Shown here piece by piece: positions 25,409 to 34,504 of a stretch of DNA of 64,000 bases. Every line of letters begins with the position of its first letter. The stretch's first letter is position 1. Under the pieces are notes generated by a model that was given only the letters and a program-made list of their open reading frames with translations, searched no databases and was not told the origin of the DNA. A program made the position numbers and the translations under genes. This DNA is from Niveispirillum cyanobacteriorum (GTDB lineage Bacteria; Pseudomonadota; Alphaproteobacteria; Azospirillales; Azospirillaceae): assembly GCF_002868735.1 (NCBI RefSeq), contig NZ_CP025612.1, forward strand, positions 744,001 through 808,000, written 5' to 3'.

Positions 25409-26094
25409 CCGACAAGCCCCTGAACCGCCGCCGCCTGCTGGCCTTGGCCTCCCTCATGCCGCTGGCCGCCTGTTCGCCGGCCTCCCTGCTGACGGGTGGC
25501 AAGGTGCAGAAGGTCTATGTGCTGACCCCGGCACGAGAATTCACCGCCGGACTGGCGCGGGCGCCATGGCAGCTTTTGGTAGAAACGCCGCTGGCCAATG
25601 CCGCCGTCGATACGCCGCGCATCGTGCTGGGCGAGACCTCCAACCGCATGACCTATTATTCCGGGGCCAGTTGGGCAGATACCGGGCCGGACATGATGCA
25701 GACCCTGCTGGTGGAAAGCTTTGAGAACAGCCGCCGCATCGTGGCGGTGGGCGTTGAGCGGTCGGGCCTGCGCGCCGATTTCATTCTGAAGACGGACCTG
25801 CGCGACTTCCACGCCAACTATAAGGGCCATGATCCGCATGATACCGCGCCGGAGGCGACGGTGCGCATGAATGCCAAGCTGGTGCGCATGCCGCGTCGCA
25901 ACATCGTTGCGGGTGACACATTCGAAGCCACCGTCCGCGCCGCCAGCCCCGCACTGGATGACATTATCAAGGCCTTCGATCAGGCGACGGGTGCCGTCCT
26001 GCGGCGTATCGTCGAATGGACGCTGCAGCAGGGCATGGCCAATGTCGATGTCTATCCGCTGGCCTGGGCCGCAGAGCCCGCCGCTTACCGTTGA
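25405..26094 (+). CDS. ABC-type transport auxiliary lipoprotein (PqiC-like)
   Basis: A 229-aa lipoprotein with a basic start, L-M-P-L-A-A-C lipobox, and the K-V-Y-V-L-T-P opening of the PF03886-type family. It ends W-T-L-Q-Q-G. In MCE systems such lipoproteins probably connect to the outer membrane. It is coupled to mlaD by ATGA. No separate mlaC-like carrier gene follows. Confidence 0.85.
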   Translation: MTDKPLNRRRLLALASLMPLAACSPASLLTGGKVQKVYVLTPAREFTAGLARAPWQLLVETPLANAAVDTPRIVLGETSNRMTYYSGASWADTGPDMMQTLLVESFENSRRIVAVGVERSGLRADFILKTDLRDFHANYKGHDPHDTAPEATVRMNAKLVRMPRRNIVAGDTFEATVRAASPALDDIIKAFDQATGAVLRRIVEWTLQQGMANVDVYPLAWAAEPAAYR

Positions 26095-26109
26095 TCCGGG
26101 ATTAAGCCG

Positions 26110-27072
26110 TTGTTACGTTTTGCCTCACTGCTGGCCATCATCCTGGCATTCACCGGTTCGGCCCAGGCCCAGGCACCGACCACAAAGTCGCTGGTTATCG
26201 CCAGCGGGGTTGTCACGGGCCTCTATTATCCCGTCGCCGGCGCGATCTGTCGGCAGGTCAATCAGGAGAAGGCCCGCCATAGCCTGCATTGCTTGGTGGA
26301 GGCCACTGAAGGCCCGGTTCAGAACCTGACGGCATTGCGCGCGAGGGAGGTTGATCTGGCCGTGGTCCAGTCGGACTGGCAGGCCGCCGCCGTGCGGGGT
26401 GATGGGCGGTTTTCCAGTGCCGGGCCGTTCAAGGAATTGCGCGCCGTTGCCAGCCTGCATGCCGAAACGGTGACCCTGCTTGTCCGGCCCGACGCGGAAA
26501 TCGACGACCTGTCAAAACTGACAGGCAAGCGCGTTAACCTGGGACCGCGCGGCTCCGCCCTGCGCAATCTGTCGCAGCAGGTGGTGGATGCCGCCGGTCT
26601 GCGCATCAGCGACGATGCCGGTCAGGCCCCGGACGCGGCACTGGCCGCCCTTTGTGCGGGGCAGTTGGATGCCGCTTTCTTTGCCGTTGGCCATCCCAAT
26701 GCCGCAGTTCAACAGGCAACCTCCACCTGCGGTGCATTGGCGCTGCCCATTGCCGGTCCTGGCATCGACAAGCTGCTGGCCAGCCGTAAGGACCTGACCC
26801 GCACCAGCATTCCGGCCAACCTTTATCCCGGCGTGCAAGAAGATGTGGCAACCATCGGTGTGGCCGCCACGCTGGTTACCCGCGCCGACGTGCCTGACGC
26901 GGTAATCGCCGAGATCATGCGCGTCCTTCTGGAGGAACGACCGGATCTGGTGGATCAGCATCCGGTTTTCAGCACGGTACCAGCCGATGGTATGGGGGAC
27001 CGGGGCCGGACCGCGCCGCTACACCCGGCTGCCGAGAAGGCGTTTGCCGCTAGCGGGCCTGCCAAGCCCTGA
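26110..27072 (+). CDS. TAXI-family solute-binding protein
   Basis: A 320-aa periplasmic receptor. Signal peptide ends at A-Q-A-Q-A; the family patterns G-L-Y-Y-P-V-A-G-A-I-C-R-Q-V-N, L-V-E-A-T-E-G-P-V-Q-N-L-T-A-L-R and D-L-A-V-V-Q-S-D are clear. TAXI proteins normally serve a fused TRAP permease, but no membrane subunit is nearby. It begins 15 bases after the mla lipoprotein with a TTG start and a weak ribosome site. Co-transcription with mla genes is likely. Confidence 0.85.
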   Translation: MLRFASLLAIILAFTGSAQAQAPTTKSLVIASGVVTGLYYPVAGAICRQVNQEKARHSLHCLVEATEGPVQNLTALRAREVDLAVVQSDWQAAAVRGDGRFSSAGPFKELRAVASLHAETVTLLVRPDAEIDDLSKLTGKRVNLGPRGSALRNLSQQVVDAAGLRISDDAGQAPDAALAALCAGQLDAAFFAVGHPNAAVQQATSTCGALALPIAGPGIDKLLASRKDLTRTSIPANLYPGVQEDVATIGVAATLVTRADVPDAVIAEIMRVLLEERPDLVDQHPVFSTVPADGMGDRGRTAPLHPAAEKAFAASGPAKP

Positions 27073-27341
27073 TCCCAACGATTCGTTGAAGGCCGGCATA
27101 CAGGGGCGTGCCGGGCAAGGCGATTGGGGCAAGGAGCCAAGGCAAGACCTATCCTTCCGGATGGTGGAGTTACGCCGCCTTGCGTGGCACGAGGGGATTG
27201 TTTCGATCTGTTCTTGATTTTGGCGTTCGCAATTGGCAGCGCCCTGCACTAAATGTTAAAGAAACAGGTGCGATGCGACCCTGTCGGCCGTTGGTTGATG
27301 GCTAAGTCGCATGGTCGTCCCAGGGAGGGTTTGTTCAACCC

Positions 27342-28448
27342 ATGTCCGACAAGTTGACCACGCAGGATGTTCAGCGGCTGCTGACCGATCCTTCTCCCAC
27401 GACCCGCGCCGAAATGGCCGGCAAGGTCGCGCAGCATTTCGCCGCGCCGAACCTTTCCGCGTCTGAACGGGTGCTGGCGGAGGATATCGTGCGCATCATG
27501 GCGCGCGATGTTGCCACGCGTGTGCGGTCCGCCCTGGCCGAAAGCCTGAAATCCAATGCCACCATCCCGCGCGATATCGCCATGTCCATGGCCCGCGATG
27601 TGGAGGAGGTGTCGCTGCCTTTCATCGAGGTGTCGACGGTCCTGACCGACGATGATCTGGTGGAGATCATCCGTTCCGGTTCCTCGGAAAAGCAAACTGC
27701 CGTCGCCAAGCGACCCAATGTTACCGAATCCGTCGCCGATGCTTTGGTGGAGCGTGGCAGTGAAAAGGCGGTCGCCACCCTGATGGCGAACGAAACCGCC
27801 GCCATTGCCGATAGCGCGATGGTCAAGGCGCTGGACCGGTTCCCGGACAGCGAGGTTGTAGCCGGTCCGATGGTCAACCGTGCAAAGCTGCCGGTTACGG
27901 TGGCGGAGCGTCTGGTTGCACTGGTGTCGGAACAGCTTCGCGAACGGCTGGTCGCCAAGCATGAATTGCCTAACGATATCGCCGCCGATATTGTGATCCA
28001 GACCCGTGAGAAGGCGACCTATGGCCTTGTCGGCGGTGCCGGTGATGCGGATCTGGAAAAGCTGGTGGTGCAGTTGCGCCGCAGCCACCGCCTGACCCCG
28101 TCCCTGCTGCTACGGGCGCTTTGCATGGGCGATGTGCCATTTTTTGAGATGGCCCTGTCACAGCTGGGGCAAGTGCCGATCACCAATGCCCGCCTGCTGA
28201 TCCATGATGCCGGTCGCCTGGGCCTGAAATCGCTGTTCGACCGCACAGGGTTGCCGCCAAAGCTCTATCCCGCCCTGCGCATCGCGTTGGATGTGGCCAG
28301 TGAAACGGATTTCGATGGTCTGGACCATGATCTGGAACGCCATCGCCGCCGCATGCTGGAACGCATCCTGACCCAGTTCGAGGAACTGGCCAGTGACGAT
28401 GTCGATTACCTGCTGACGAAACTCAGCGACCTGACGGCGGCGGCTTAA
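27342..28448 (+). CDS. DUF2336 domain-containing protein
   Basis: A 368-aa alpha-helical, soluble protein of the DUF2336 family, which is common in Rhodospirillales and Rhizobiales and has HEAT-like helical repeats. The repeated V-A-x-R-V-R/V-A-K-R-P-N-V patterns fit such a scaffold. Its function is not established. The 269-base gap before it holds no gene I can support; GGGAGG lies about 12 bases before the ATG. Confidence 0.82.
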   Translation: MSDKLTTQDVQRLLTDPSPTTRAEMAGKVAQHFAAPNLSASERVLAEDIVRIMARDVATRVRSALAESLKSNATIPRDIAMSMARDVEEVSLPFIEVSTVLTDDDLVEIIRSGSSEKQTAVAKRPNVTESVADALVERGSEKAVATLMANETAAIADSAMVKALDRFPDSEVVAGPMVNRAKLPVTVAERLVALVSEQLRERLVAKHELPNDIAADIVIQTREKATYGLVGGAGDADLEKLVVQLRRSHRLTPSLLLRALCMGDVPFFEMALSQLGQVPITNARLLIHDAGRLGLKSLFDRTGLPPKLYPALRIALDVASETDFDGLDHDLERHRRRMLERILTQFEELASDDVDYLLTKLSDLTAAA

Positions 28449-28471
28449 CGCCGCCGTCCTGGACCTCGCAT

Positions 28472-29842
28472 TTACCCTCGCAGGTACCATTCCCATTCCA
28501 GCGGCGTGACGCGCTGGTTGAATTTCGCACGTTCGGCCCGTTTGGTGATGGCATAGGTATCCACGAACGCCTCGCCCAGCCAGTGGCGCAGCACCGCCGA
28601 TCCTTGGAACAGGTCCAGCGCCTTGCCCCATTCATCGGGCAGGCGGGGGGCATCCGCCTCATAGGCATTACCAACCAGCGCGGGACCGGGATCAATCTTG
28701 CCGTCCAGCCCGTGCAAAAGACCGGTCAGCATACCGGCCAGTACCAGATAGGGGTTCGCATCGGCGCCGGCGATGCGGTACTCGACCCGTCGGCTGTCCG
28801 GCCCGCCCGCAGGGATGCGCAGCGGGGCTGTACGGTTATTGACGCCCCAGGCAATGACGGTCGGGGCGTAGGAACCTGTCTGGAACCGGCGCCAGCTATT
28901 GGCGCCAGGTGCCGCCAGCGCCATGCAGGCGGGCATGGTCTCTGCCATACCGCCGATGGCGTGACGCAGCGCCTCTGACCCTTCCGGGGCTTCATCGGCA
29001 AAGATGTTGCGGCCATCCTTGTCCAGCACGCTCATATGGATATGCATGCCGCTGCTGGCCTGATCGGTATAGGGCTTGGCCATGAAGCTGGCCTCGTACC
29101 CGTGCTTATGCGCGACGCCGCGCACGGCCCGCTTGAACAGGACGGCATCGTCGGCGGCGCGCAGGGCGTCCGGGCGGTGGGACAGAGTAATCTCGTACTG
29201 GCCCGGCCCATATTCGGCGATGGCGGTACCGGCGGGAATGCCCTGGGCATGCGCCGCCGCCGTGATCTCGTCCAACACTTCTTCGAAATCCTCCAGCTCC
29301 GTCAGGCCATAGACCTGGGTCCGGTTCTGTGGCAGGCCGCTGCGCTTTGATACGGGCGGGGAGGGCGGGGCGTCGGCCGCACGGTCGCGATCGAACAGAT
29401 AGAATTCCAACTCAATGGCGACCATGGGCGTCAGACCGCGGCGTGACATTTCCGCCACCAGATTTTCGACCAGGGCACGCGGGGCGTAGGGGAAGGGAGA
29501 GCCATCGCCATCGCGCATCGACAGCATGATCTGGCCCAGCGGCTTCGCAGCCCACGGCACCGGCGTCAGGCTGCCGGTTACGGGCCGGCAGATGCGGTCC
29601 GGTACGCCCTTATCCACCGACATGCCCGTTTCTTCCACGGTATCGCCCGTGATATCGACGGCGAAGGTGCAGCCAGGAAAGGCAATGCCCTCCTTCCAGA
29701 CCTTCGACAATTCGTCGATGGGCACGCGTTTGCCCCGGAACACCCCGCACAGATCGGGCAACAGCACATCCACAGCGGTGACGGCGGGGTGCTGCTGCCG
29801 GAAAATCTCGATCTCGCGGAACAGGTCGGGGTTGGTGGTCAT
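28472..29842 (-). CDS. Glutamine synthetase family protein (PuuA-like paralogue 2)
   Basis: A 456-aa enzyme with M-V-A-I-E-L-E-F-Y-L, Y-E-I-T-L-S-H, M-H-I-H-M-S-V and N-R-T-A-P-L-R-I-P followed by V-E-Y-R-I-A-G-A-D-A-N-P-Y. The N-terminal D-L-C-G-V-F-R-G-K-R is the same class as the paralogue at 17296-18639, typical of gamma-glutamyl-amine synthetases. Start 29842 (MTTNPDLFREI) gives the usual length; 29881 is also in frame. It may work with the PuuC-type dehydrogenase at 35564. Confidence 0.87.
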   Translation of the reverse strand: MTTNPDLFREIEIFRQQHPAVTAVDVLLPDLCGVFRGKRVPIDELSKVWKEGIAFPGCTFAVDITGDTVEETGMSVDKGVPDRICRPVTGSLTPVPWAAKPLGQIMLSMRDGDGSPFPYAPRALVENLVAEMSRRGLTPMVAIELEFYLFDRDRAADAPPSPPVSKRSGLPQNRTQVYGLTELEDFEEVLDEITAAAHAQGIPAGTAIAEYGPGQYEITLSHRPDALRAADDAVLFKRAVRGVAHKHGYEASFMAKPYTDQASSGMHIHMSVLDKDGRNIFADEAPEGSEALRHAIGGMAETMPACMALAAPGANSWRRFQTGSYAPTVIAWGVNNRTAPLRIPAGGPDSRRVEYRIAGADANPYLVLAGMLTGLLHGLDGKIDPGPALVGNAYEADAPRLPDEWGKALDLFQGSAVLRHWLGEAFVDTYAITKRAERAKFNQRVTPLEWEWYLRG

Positions 29843-30032
29843 TCCGGGGGCGGTCCCTTGGCACTGTTGAAACAGCGGCATGGCAACAGGGGGAGCCGCC
29901 GCTGTCAAGGCGGGCCGGGGCGTGGGTGCCCTGAAACAAATGTATTCTTGCGGGCAGACGCTGCCGGCTTGCCGTGTTCCGCACCAACGCGCATATAGAG
30001 GAACGGTTGAATTCGGCACGGGGCCGTTGGGC

Positions 30033-32414
30033 ATGTTCAGGACCATCCGCTTCAAGCTGGCGGCGGCGTTTGCGGTGGCGGTGCTGGCCGCCGTCACTAT
30101 TGGTATCGTTGCGGTGCTGGTGGTGCGGTCCACAGGTGATCTTGTCATCCGCATGTACGATCAGCCCCTGCAGGCCATTAACTATGCTAGGTTGGCGCAG
30201 ACCAATTTCGTGACGCTGGACCTTATGGTCGACCGCGCCCTGAAATCAGCCGATGGTTTGCCCGAAACCTTTCGCGAAGACCTGGAGATCAATGACGAGG
30301 ATTTCCTGTCCAGCCTTGCGGTGGCCGAAGAGCGCGGCCTGAACCCTGAAATCCGTAAATATGTCGCGCGTATCCGGGAACAGAATCAGGCCTGGATAGA
30401 GGCTGTCCGCAAACTGACGGATATGACGGCGACCTCCCCCGACCATCAGGCCGCCATGCAGGGCATGGAGGAGTTGGGCGCGGGGATTATCAGTAACCTT
30501 GAGATTGTCACCCAGATGGCGGCGGAGGACGGCTATCGCTTCCGTCTGTCGGCGGAAGAGACGATCAAGAATGCAGCTGACCGCACGACATTCCTGATCG
30601 CGGCCCTGTTCACGCTGGTGGTGGGTATCACCATCGCCTTGATCCGCAACATCGTGACCCCGCTGAACCGCCTAACCCGCGCGACGATCCAACTGGCGGG
30701 CGGCGACATGGATGTCGTGGTACCCCACACCAGCCGCCGGGACGAGATCGGCAGTGTCGCCGGCGCACTTGGCGTGTTCAAAGGCGCCATGGAAGTCGTG
30801 CGCGAGGCGCAGGAGAAGGCAGAGGCCGCCACCCGCGCCAAGTCCGAATTCCTGGCCATGATGAGCCATGAAATTCGCACCCCCATGAACGGCGTTCTGG
30901 GTCTGACCCGCCTGCTGCTGAGGTCAGGGCTGAATGAGGAACAGGCCAAACTGGCCACGACCGTCCTGCAATCGGGCCAGTCGCTATTGCGCATCCTGAA
31001 CGATATTCTGGATTTCTCGAAGCTGGAGGCTGGGAAGGCCGATATCGAAATCTTGGACTTCGAGCTGGTGTCCCTGATCTCCGGCACCACCATGCTAATG
31101 CGCAACCGGGCGGAGGAAAAGGACCTCTGGCTGCGGGAGGAGGTGGACGGGCACCTGCCCTCCTACCTGAAGGGCGATCCCAACCGCCTACGGCAGGTGA
31201 TGCTGAACCTTGTTGGCAATGCCATCAAGTTCACAGAGTCGGGTGGTGTCACGCTGCGTGCCCGCGCCCTGGCCGAACCCGCCCGTCTGCGGGTAGAGGT
31301 GGTGGATACCGGCATCGGCATCTCTGAGGCCGCGCGTGCCAAGCTGTTCGGCAGCTTCGTGCAGGCCGACAGCTCCATCACCCGCCGTTTCGGCGGCACC
31401 GGCCTGGGGCTTGCCATCTGCAAGAAGCTGGTGGAGGCCATGGGTGGCGCCATCGGCGTCGACAGCGTCATGGGGCAGGGCAGCACCTTCTGGTTCGAAG
31501 TTCCGCTACTGGAAGGCAGTGCCGTTACCGGCGATCCGGCAGGTGATTTTGACGGCCATGCCGTTCGCCCGTTGCGGGTGCTGGTGGCCGATGACAATGC
31601 CGTGAACCGTAAGGTGCTAGCCGGTGCGCTGGCCGAACATGGGCATATGGTCGTGTTCGCCGTGGATGGGGAACAGGCGGTGGCGGTGGTACGTGACGCC
31701 GATCCGCCGCTGGATCTCGTCCTGATGGACGTGCATATGCCCCGCATGGACGGGATGAGTGCGGCCCGCGCCATCCGCGCCCTGCCGGGTCCGGCATCAC
31801 AGGTGACCATCGTCGCGGCCACGGCCAGCGTCGGCACCAATGGCATTCAGCGCTGCCTGGATGCTGGCATGAACGCTTACGTATCCAAGCCCATCGATCC
31901 GGCCAACCTGTTTAAAGTGATCGAACGCCTGTTCCCCGATGGCCTGATGCAAGACGGCCCCAGCACTGAAGCCGCCAGCATGTCTCCGATGGACATGGAG
32001 ATGGCGGAGGCCGGTGGAACGGCCAACTCACTGCTGACCGGGACAGAACCTTTCGCACTGGAAATGCTGGCGGAGATGGCCGACAGCATGGGGCCCGACA
32101 TGGCGCTCGACCTGATCGACACATTCCTGTCCATCCTGCCGGAGGTGGAACCCGACCTGTTCCCTGCCGATGGCGCACCGGTGCCCCATCAGGTGGGGGA
32201 GGTTGCCCATTCCCTGAAATCGGCTGCGGGCAGCCTTGGCATGGCCCAGGTCTATCGCACGGCCGCCGCGGTGGAGGCGGCGGGGCATCAGGGCGATGCC
32301 GACGCACTGTTGTCGCTACTGCCCGCCCTGCGGCGGGATCTGGATGATGGGCTTATCTGGTTACGGGCACAGCGCGAAACATTCGAAGCTGCGATGGCGG
32401 AGGCAGGGTCATGA
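30033..32414 (+). CDS. Hybrid sensor histidine kinase (TM-sensor-HAMP-HK-REC-HPt)
   Basis: A 793-aa membrane kinase. Transmembrane helix 1 is about residues 9-31, a helical periplasmic sensor spans about 32-185, helix 2 is about 186-205, then HAMP. The phospho-accepting His279 lies in M-S-H-E-I-R-T-P-M-N-G. The ATPase boxes are N-A-I-K-F, D-T-G-I-G-I and G-G-T-G-L-G-L. The receiver has Asp566 and Lys619, and the C-terminal HPt domain has His726 in V-A-H-S-L-K-S-A-A-G. The ArcB/BarA-like layout predicts a His-Asp-His-Asp relay. It overlaps the next receiver gene by ATGA. Confidence 0.93.
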   Translation: MFRTIRFKLAAAFAVAVLAAVTIGIVAVLVVRSTGDLVIRMYDQPLQAINYARLAQTNFVTLDLMVDRALKSADGLPETFREDLEINDEDFLSSLAVAEERGLNPEIRKYVARIREQNQAWIEAVRKLTDMTATSPDHQAAMQGMEELGAGIISNLEIVTQMAAEDGYRFRLSAEETIKNAADRTTFLIAALFTLVVGITIALIRNIVTPLNRLTRATIQLAGGDMDVVVPHTSRRDEIGSVAGALGVFKGAMEVVREAQEKAEAATRAKSEFLAMMSHEIRTPMNGVLGLTRLLLRSGLNEEQAKLATTVLQSGQSLLRILNDILDFSKLEAGKADIEILDFELVSLISGTTMLMRNRAEEKDLWLREEVDGHLPSYLKGDPNRLRQVMLNLVGNAIKFTESGGVTLRARALAEPARLRVEVVDTGIGISEAARAKLFGSFVQADSSITRRFGGTGLGLAICKKLVEAMGGAIGVDSVMGQGSTFWFEVPLLEGSAVTGDPAGDFDGHAVRPLRVLVADDNAVNRKVLAGALAEHGHMVVFAVDGEQAVAVVRDADPPLDLVLMDVHMPRMDGMSAARAIRALPGPASQVTIVAATASVGTNGIQRCLDAGMNAYVSKPIDPANLFKVIERLFPDGLMQDGPSTEAASMSPMDMEMAEAGGTANSLLTGTEPFALEMLAEMADSMGPDMALDLIDTFLSILPEVEPDLFPADGAPVPHQVGEVAHSLKSAAGSLGMAQVYRTAAAVEAAGHQGDADALLSLLPALRRDLDDGLIWLRAQRETFEAAMAEAGS

Positions 32415-32803
32415 TGGGCCTGCGCGATGGCAGCCGGCTGCGCGTATTGCTGGCCGAGGATAATGCGTTCGAAGCGCGGTTGATTGTTGGTGTGTTGCGC
32501 CAGCTGGGCATAGGCAATGTGGACCATCATCGCGACGGGGCCGGCGCCATCAGCGCTGTAACCCCGCAGACGACACCATTCGACCTTGTCATTTCTGACT
32601 GGAACATGCCGGAAAGCACGGGCCTTGACCTGCTGCGGCATGTCCGTGCCATCTGGCGGCATACACCCTTCCTGATGCTGACCGCCCATGCCACGGTTGA
32701 CTTCGTCAGGCTGGCTAAGGCCAATGCCGTTGATGCCTATATGGTGAAACCCTTTTCCCCACGCGATCTGGCCAGCCGGATCACACAGCTTGTCAGTTCC
32801 TGA
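32411..32803 (+). CDS. Single-domain response regulator (CheY-like) 1
   Basis: A 130-aa stand-alone receiver with acidic pocket A-E-D-N, phospho-acceptor in V-I-S-D-W-N-M-P and Lys in V-K-P-F-S-P. No output domain. It is translationally coupled to the hybrid kinase and closely resembles the next gene, so it probably accepts phosphate from the kinase's HPt. Confidence 0.93.
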   Translation: MMGLRDGSRLRVLLAEDNAFEARLIVGVLRQLGIGNVDHHRDGAGAISAVTPQTTPFDLVISDWNMPESTGLDLLRHVRAIWRHTPFLMLTAHATVDFVRLAKANAVDAYMVKPFSPRDLASRITQLVSS

Positions 32804-32816
32804 AAAGACCGTGCCC

Positions 32817-33224
32817 ATGCATAACCGTGATCATATCCCCGGCTTTGAGAAACTGAACGTCCTGCTGGTGGAGGATAACGCCTTCGCCCAGCGGCTGGCA
32901 CGTCAGGTGTTGCTGCAACTGGGTGTGCAGAACATCCATATCGTGGCGGACGGGAAAGCGGCGATCGAGGCGCTGGAAGAAAGCGAAATTCGCTTTGATC
33001 TGATCATTTCGGACTGGAACATGCCCAATGTGACCGGCCTGGAACTGCTCCAGCATGTGCGCAAAACCTGGGAGAACATGCCCTTTCTGATGCTGACCGG
33101 CAATCAAACGGTGGATTTCGTACAGGCCGCCCGCGCCAACCGTGTCGATGCCTATATCATAAAGCCATTCTCCCCTCTGCAGCTGCGTCAGAAAATCTGC
33201 GCCATTTTCAACATCAAGGTCTGA
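32817..33224 (+). CDS. Single-domain response regulator (CheY-like) 2
   Basis: A 135-aa stand-alone receiver: V-E-D-N, I-I-S-D-W-N-M-P and I-K-P-F-S-P. It shares long stretches with the preceding receiver (S-D-W-N-M-P-x2-T-G-L-x-L-L-x-H-V-R), indicating tandem duplication. ATG 32817 is used; in-frame TTG 32790 would overlap the upstream gene. Confidence 0.92.
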   Translation: MHNRDHIPGFEKLNVLLVEDNAFAQRLARQVLLQLGVQNIHIVADGKAAIEALEESEIRFDLIISDWNMPNVTGLELLQHVRKTWENMPFLMLTGNQTVDFVQAARANRVDAYIIKPFSPLQLRQKICAIFNIKV

Positions 33225-33320
33225 CGGCCTGTTCTAATGGACTAATGACAGGCGGCCGAATTCACCTACCTTGTTCAATCGCGATAGTGGCAGAACGCCA
33301 CCGGCGGTTGGGAGGGATTG

Positions 33321-34112
33321 ATGAAAACGAAGGTTGCAGCGATTGCGTTTGGGCTGGTGCTTGCGGGCACTGCCATGCCGTCACTTGCGTTGGATTTGGC
33401 CGGGTTGAACCAGCGTAATGAACTCCTGCTGTTCTCTGACAAATCGCCGGGTACTGTAAAGGTGCTGCCCGTGACAGGTGTGAAGGGCAAGCTGCTGGGT
33501 ATCGATGTCCGTCCGGCCAACGGCAAGCTTTACGGCATCGCCAGCGACAACAGCCTTTACACCATCGACCTGGAAACCGGTACCGCCACGGCGGGGCCGA
33601 AACTGTCGGTCGCGTTGACGGCCATTGACCACGTGGTTGCGGACTTCAACCCACAGGCGGACCGCCTGCGTGTCATCGGGTCGGACGGGCAGAACCTGCG
33701 CGTCAATGTGGAGACGGGTGTAGCCGCCGTGGACAAGCCGCTGGCCTATCACCCCAACGACAAGGTGAATGCTGGCAAGAAGCCTGCCGTCTATGCCGGC
33801 GCCTATATCAACTCCTTCGCCGGGGCGACGCAGACGCAGCTGTTTGATATCGACAGCAGTACGGGCGCTTGGCTGTCACAGGACCCCCCGAATGACGGCG
33901 TGCTGCGCACCATCGGCCCGTTGGGCGTGCCGGCGGGCACCATCGTTGAAGGGGTTGATATCTTCACCGACGCCCAGGATGAATATCATGGCCGCGCCGT
34001 GGCTGGGGGCATGCTCTATGAGATTAATGTTACCCGTGGTGGCATGAAGAAGATGGGTCGCATCGGCGATGGTAGCGACGTGATCGATATCGCCATTCTG
34101 GACAAGCGATAA
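33321..34112 (+). CDS. DUF4394 domain-containing exported protein
   Basis: A 263-aa secreted protein. The signal peptide ends at S-L-A, after which repeated beta strands give a propeller-like pattern: L-L-G-I-D-V-R-P-A-N-G-K-L-Y-G-I, L-Y-T-I-D-L-E-T-G, V-D-x-N-P-Q-A-D-R-L-R-V. These are DUF4394 hallmarks. GGGAGG precedes ATG 33321 by about five bases. The role is unknown; the copper protein next door suggests an envelope or redox function. Confidence 0.85.
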   Translation: MKTKVAAIAFGLVLAGTAMPSLALDLAGLNQRNELLLFSDKSPGTVKVLPVTGVKGKLLGIDVRPANGKLYGIASDNSLYTIDLETGTATAGPKLSVALTAIDHVVADFNPQADRLRVIGSDGQNLRVNVETGVAAVDKPLAYHPNDKVNAGKKPAVYAGAYINSFAGATQTQLFDIDSSTGAWLSQDPPNDGVLRTIGPLGVPAGTIVEGVDIFTDAQDEYHGRAVAGGMLYEINVTRGGMKKMGRIGDGSDVIDIAILDKR

Positions 34113-34156
34113 GGTCCGATGACCATAACCGAGATGATGAGGATGTGAGGGGAGTG

Positions 34157-34504
34157 ATGGCGATGTCGCGTGCGTGGCGTAAATGGGCGTTCACTCTGGC
34201 ACCCGTGATGGGGTTGGGCTTGCTGGCTGGCTCCAGCGCGGCAGAGGATCCGTTCGTCATTGCCCAACGCGACATTTCCTTCACGCCACGGGCCGTCACG
34301 ATCAAGGTGGGCGATCAGGTCACGTTCCGGAACGAGGACCCGTTCGGCCACAATGTCTACTCACCCAGCATGAATGGCGTGTTCGATATCGGCCTGCAGG
34401 ACCCCGGCACAGAGACGCCGGTGACCTTCACGGCACCGGGTGAATTCATCATCCAATGCCGAATTCATCCTAAAATGCGGGCCAAGGTCCTGGTCGAACC
34501 CTGA
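34157..34504 (+). CDS. Plastocyanin-like cupredoxin
   Basis: A 115-aa exported small copper protein. A signal peptide ends near G-S-S-A-A, then a blue-copper fold with V-K-V-G-D-Q-V-T-F-R-N-E-D and ligands His (F-G-H-N-V), Cys, His and Met in I-Q-C-R-I-H-P-K-M. The family carries one electron or binds copper in the periplasm. Starts at 34145 (GTG), 34157 and 34163 are all possible; GGGGAG favours 34157 or 34163. Confidence 0.88.
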   Translation: MAMSRAWRKWAFTLAPVMGLGLLAGSSAAEDPFVIAQRDISFTPRAVTIKVGDQVTFRNEDPFGHNVYSPSMNGVFDIGLQDPGTETPVTFTAPGEFIIQCRIHPKMRAKVLVEP

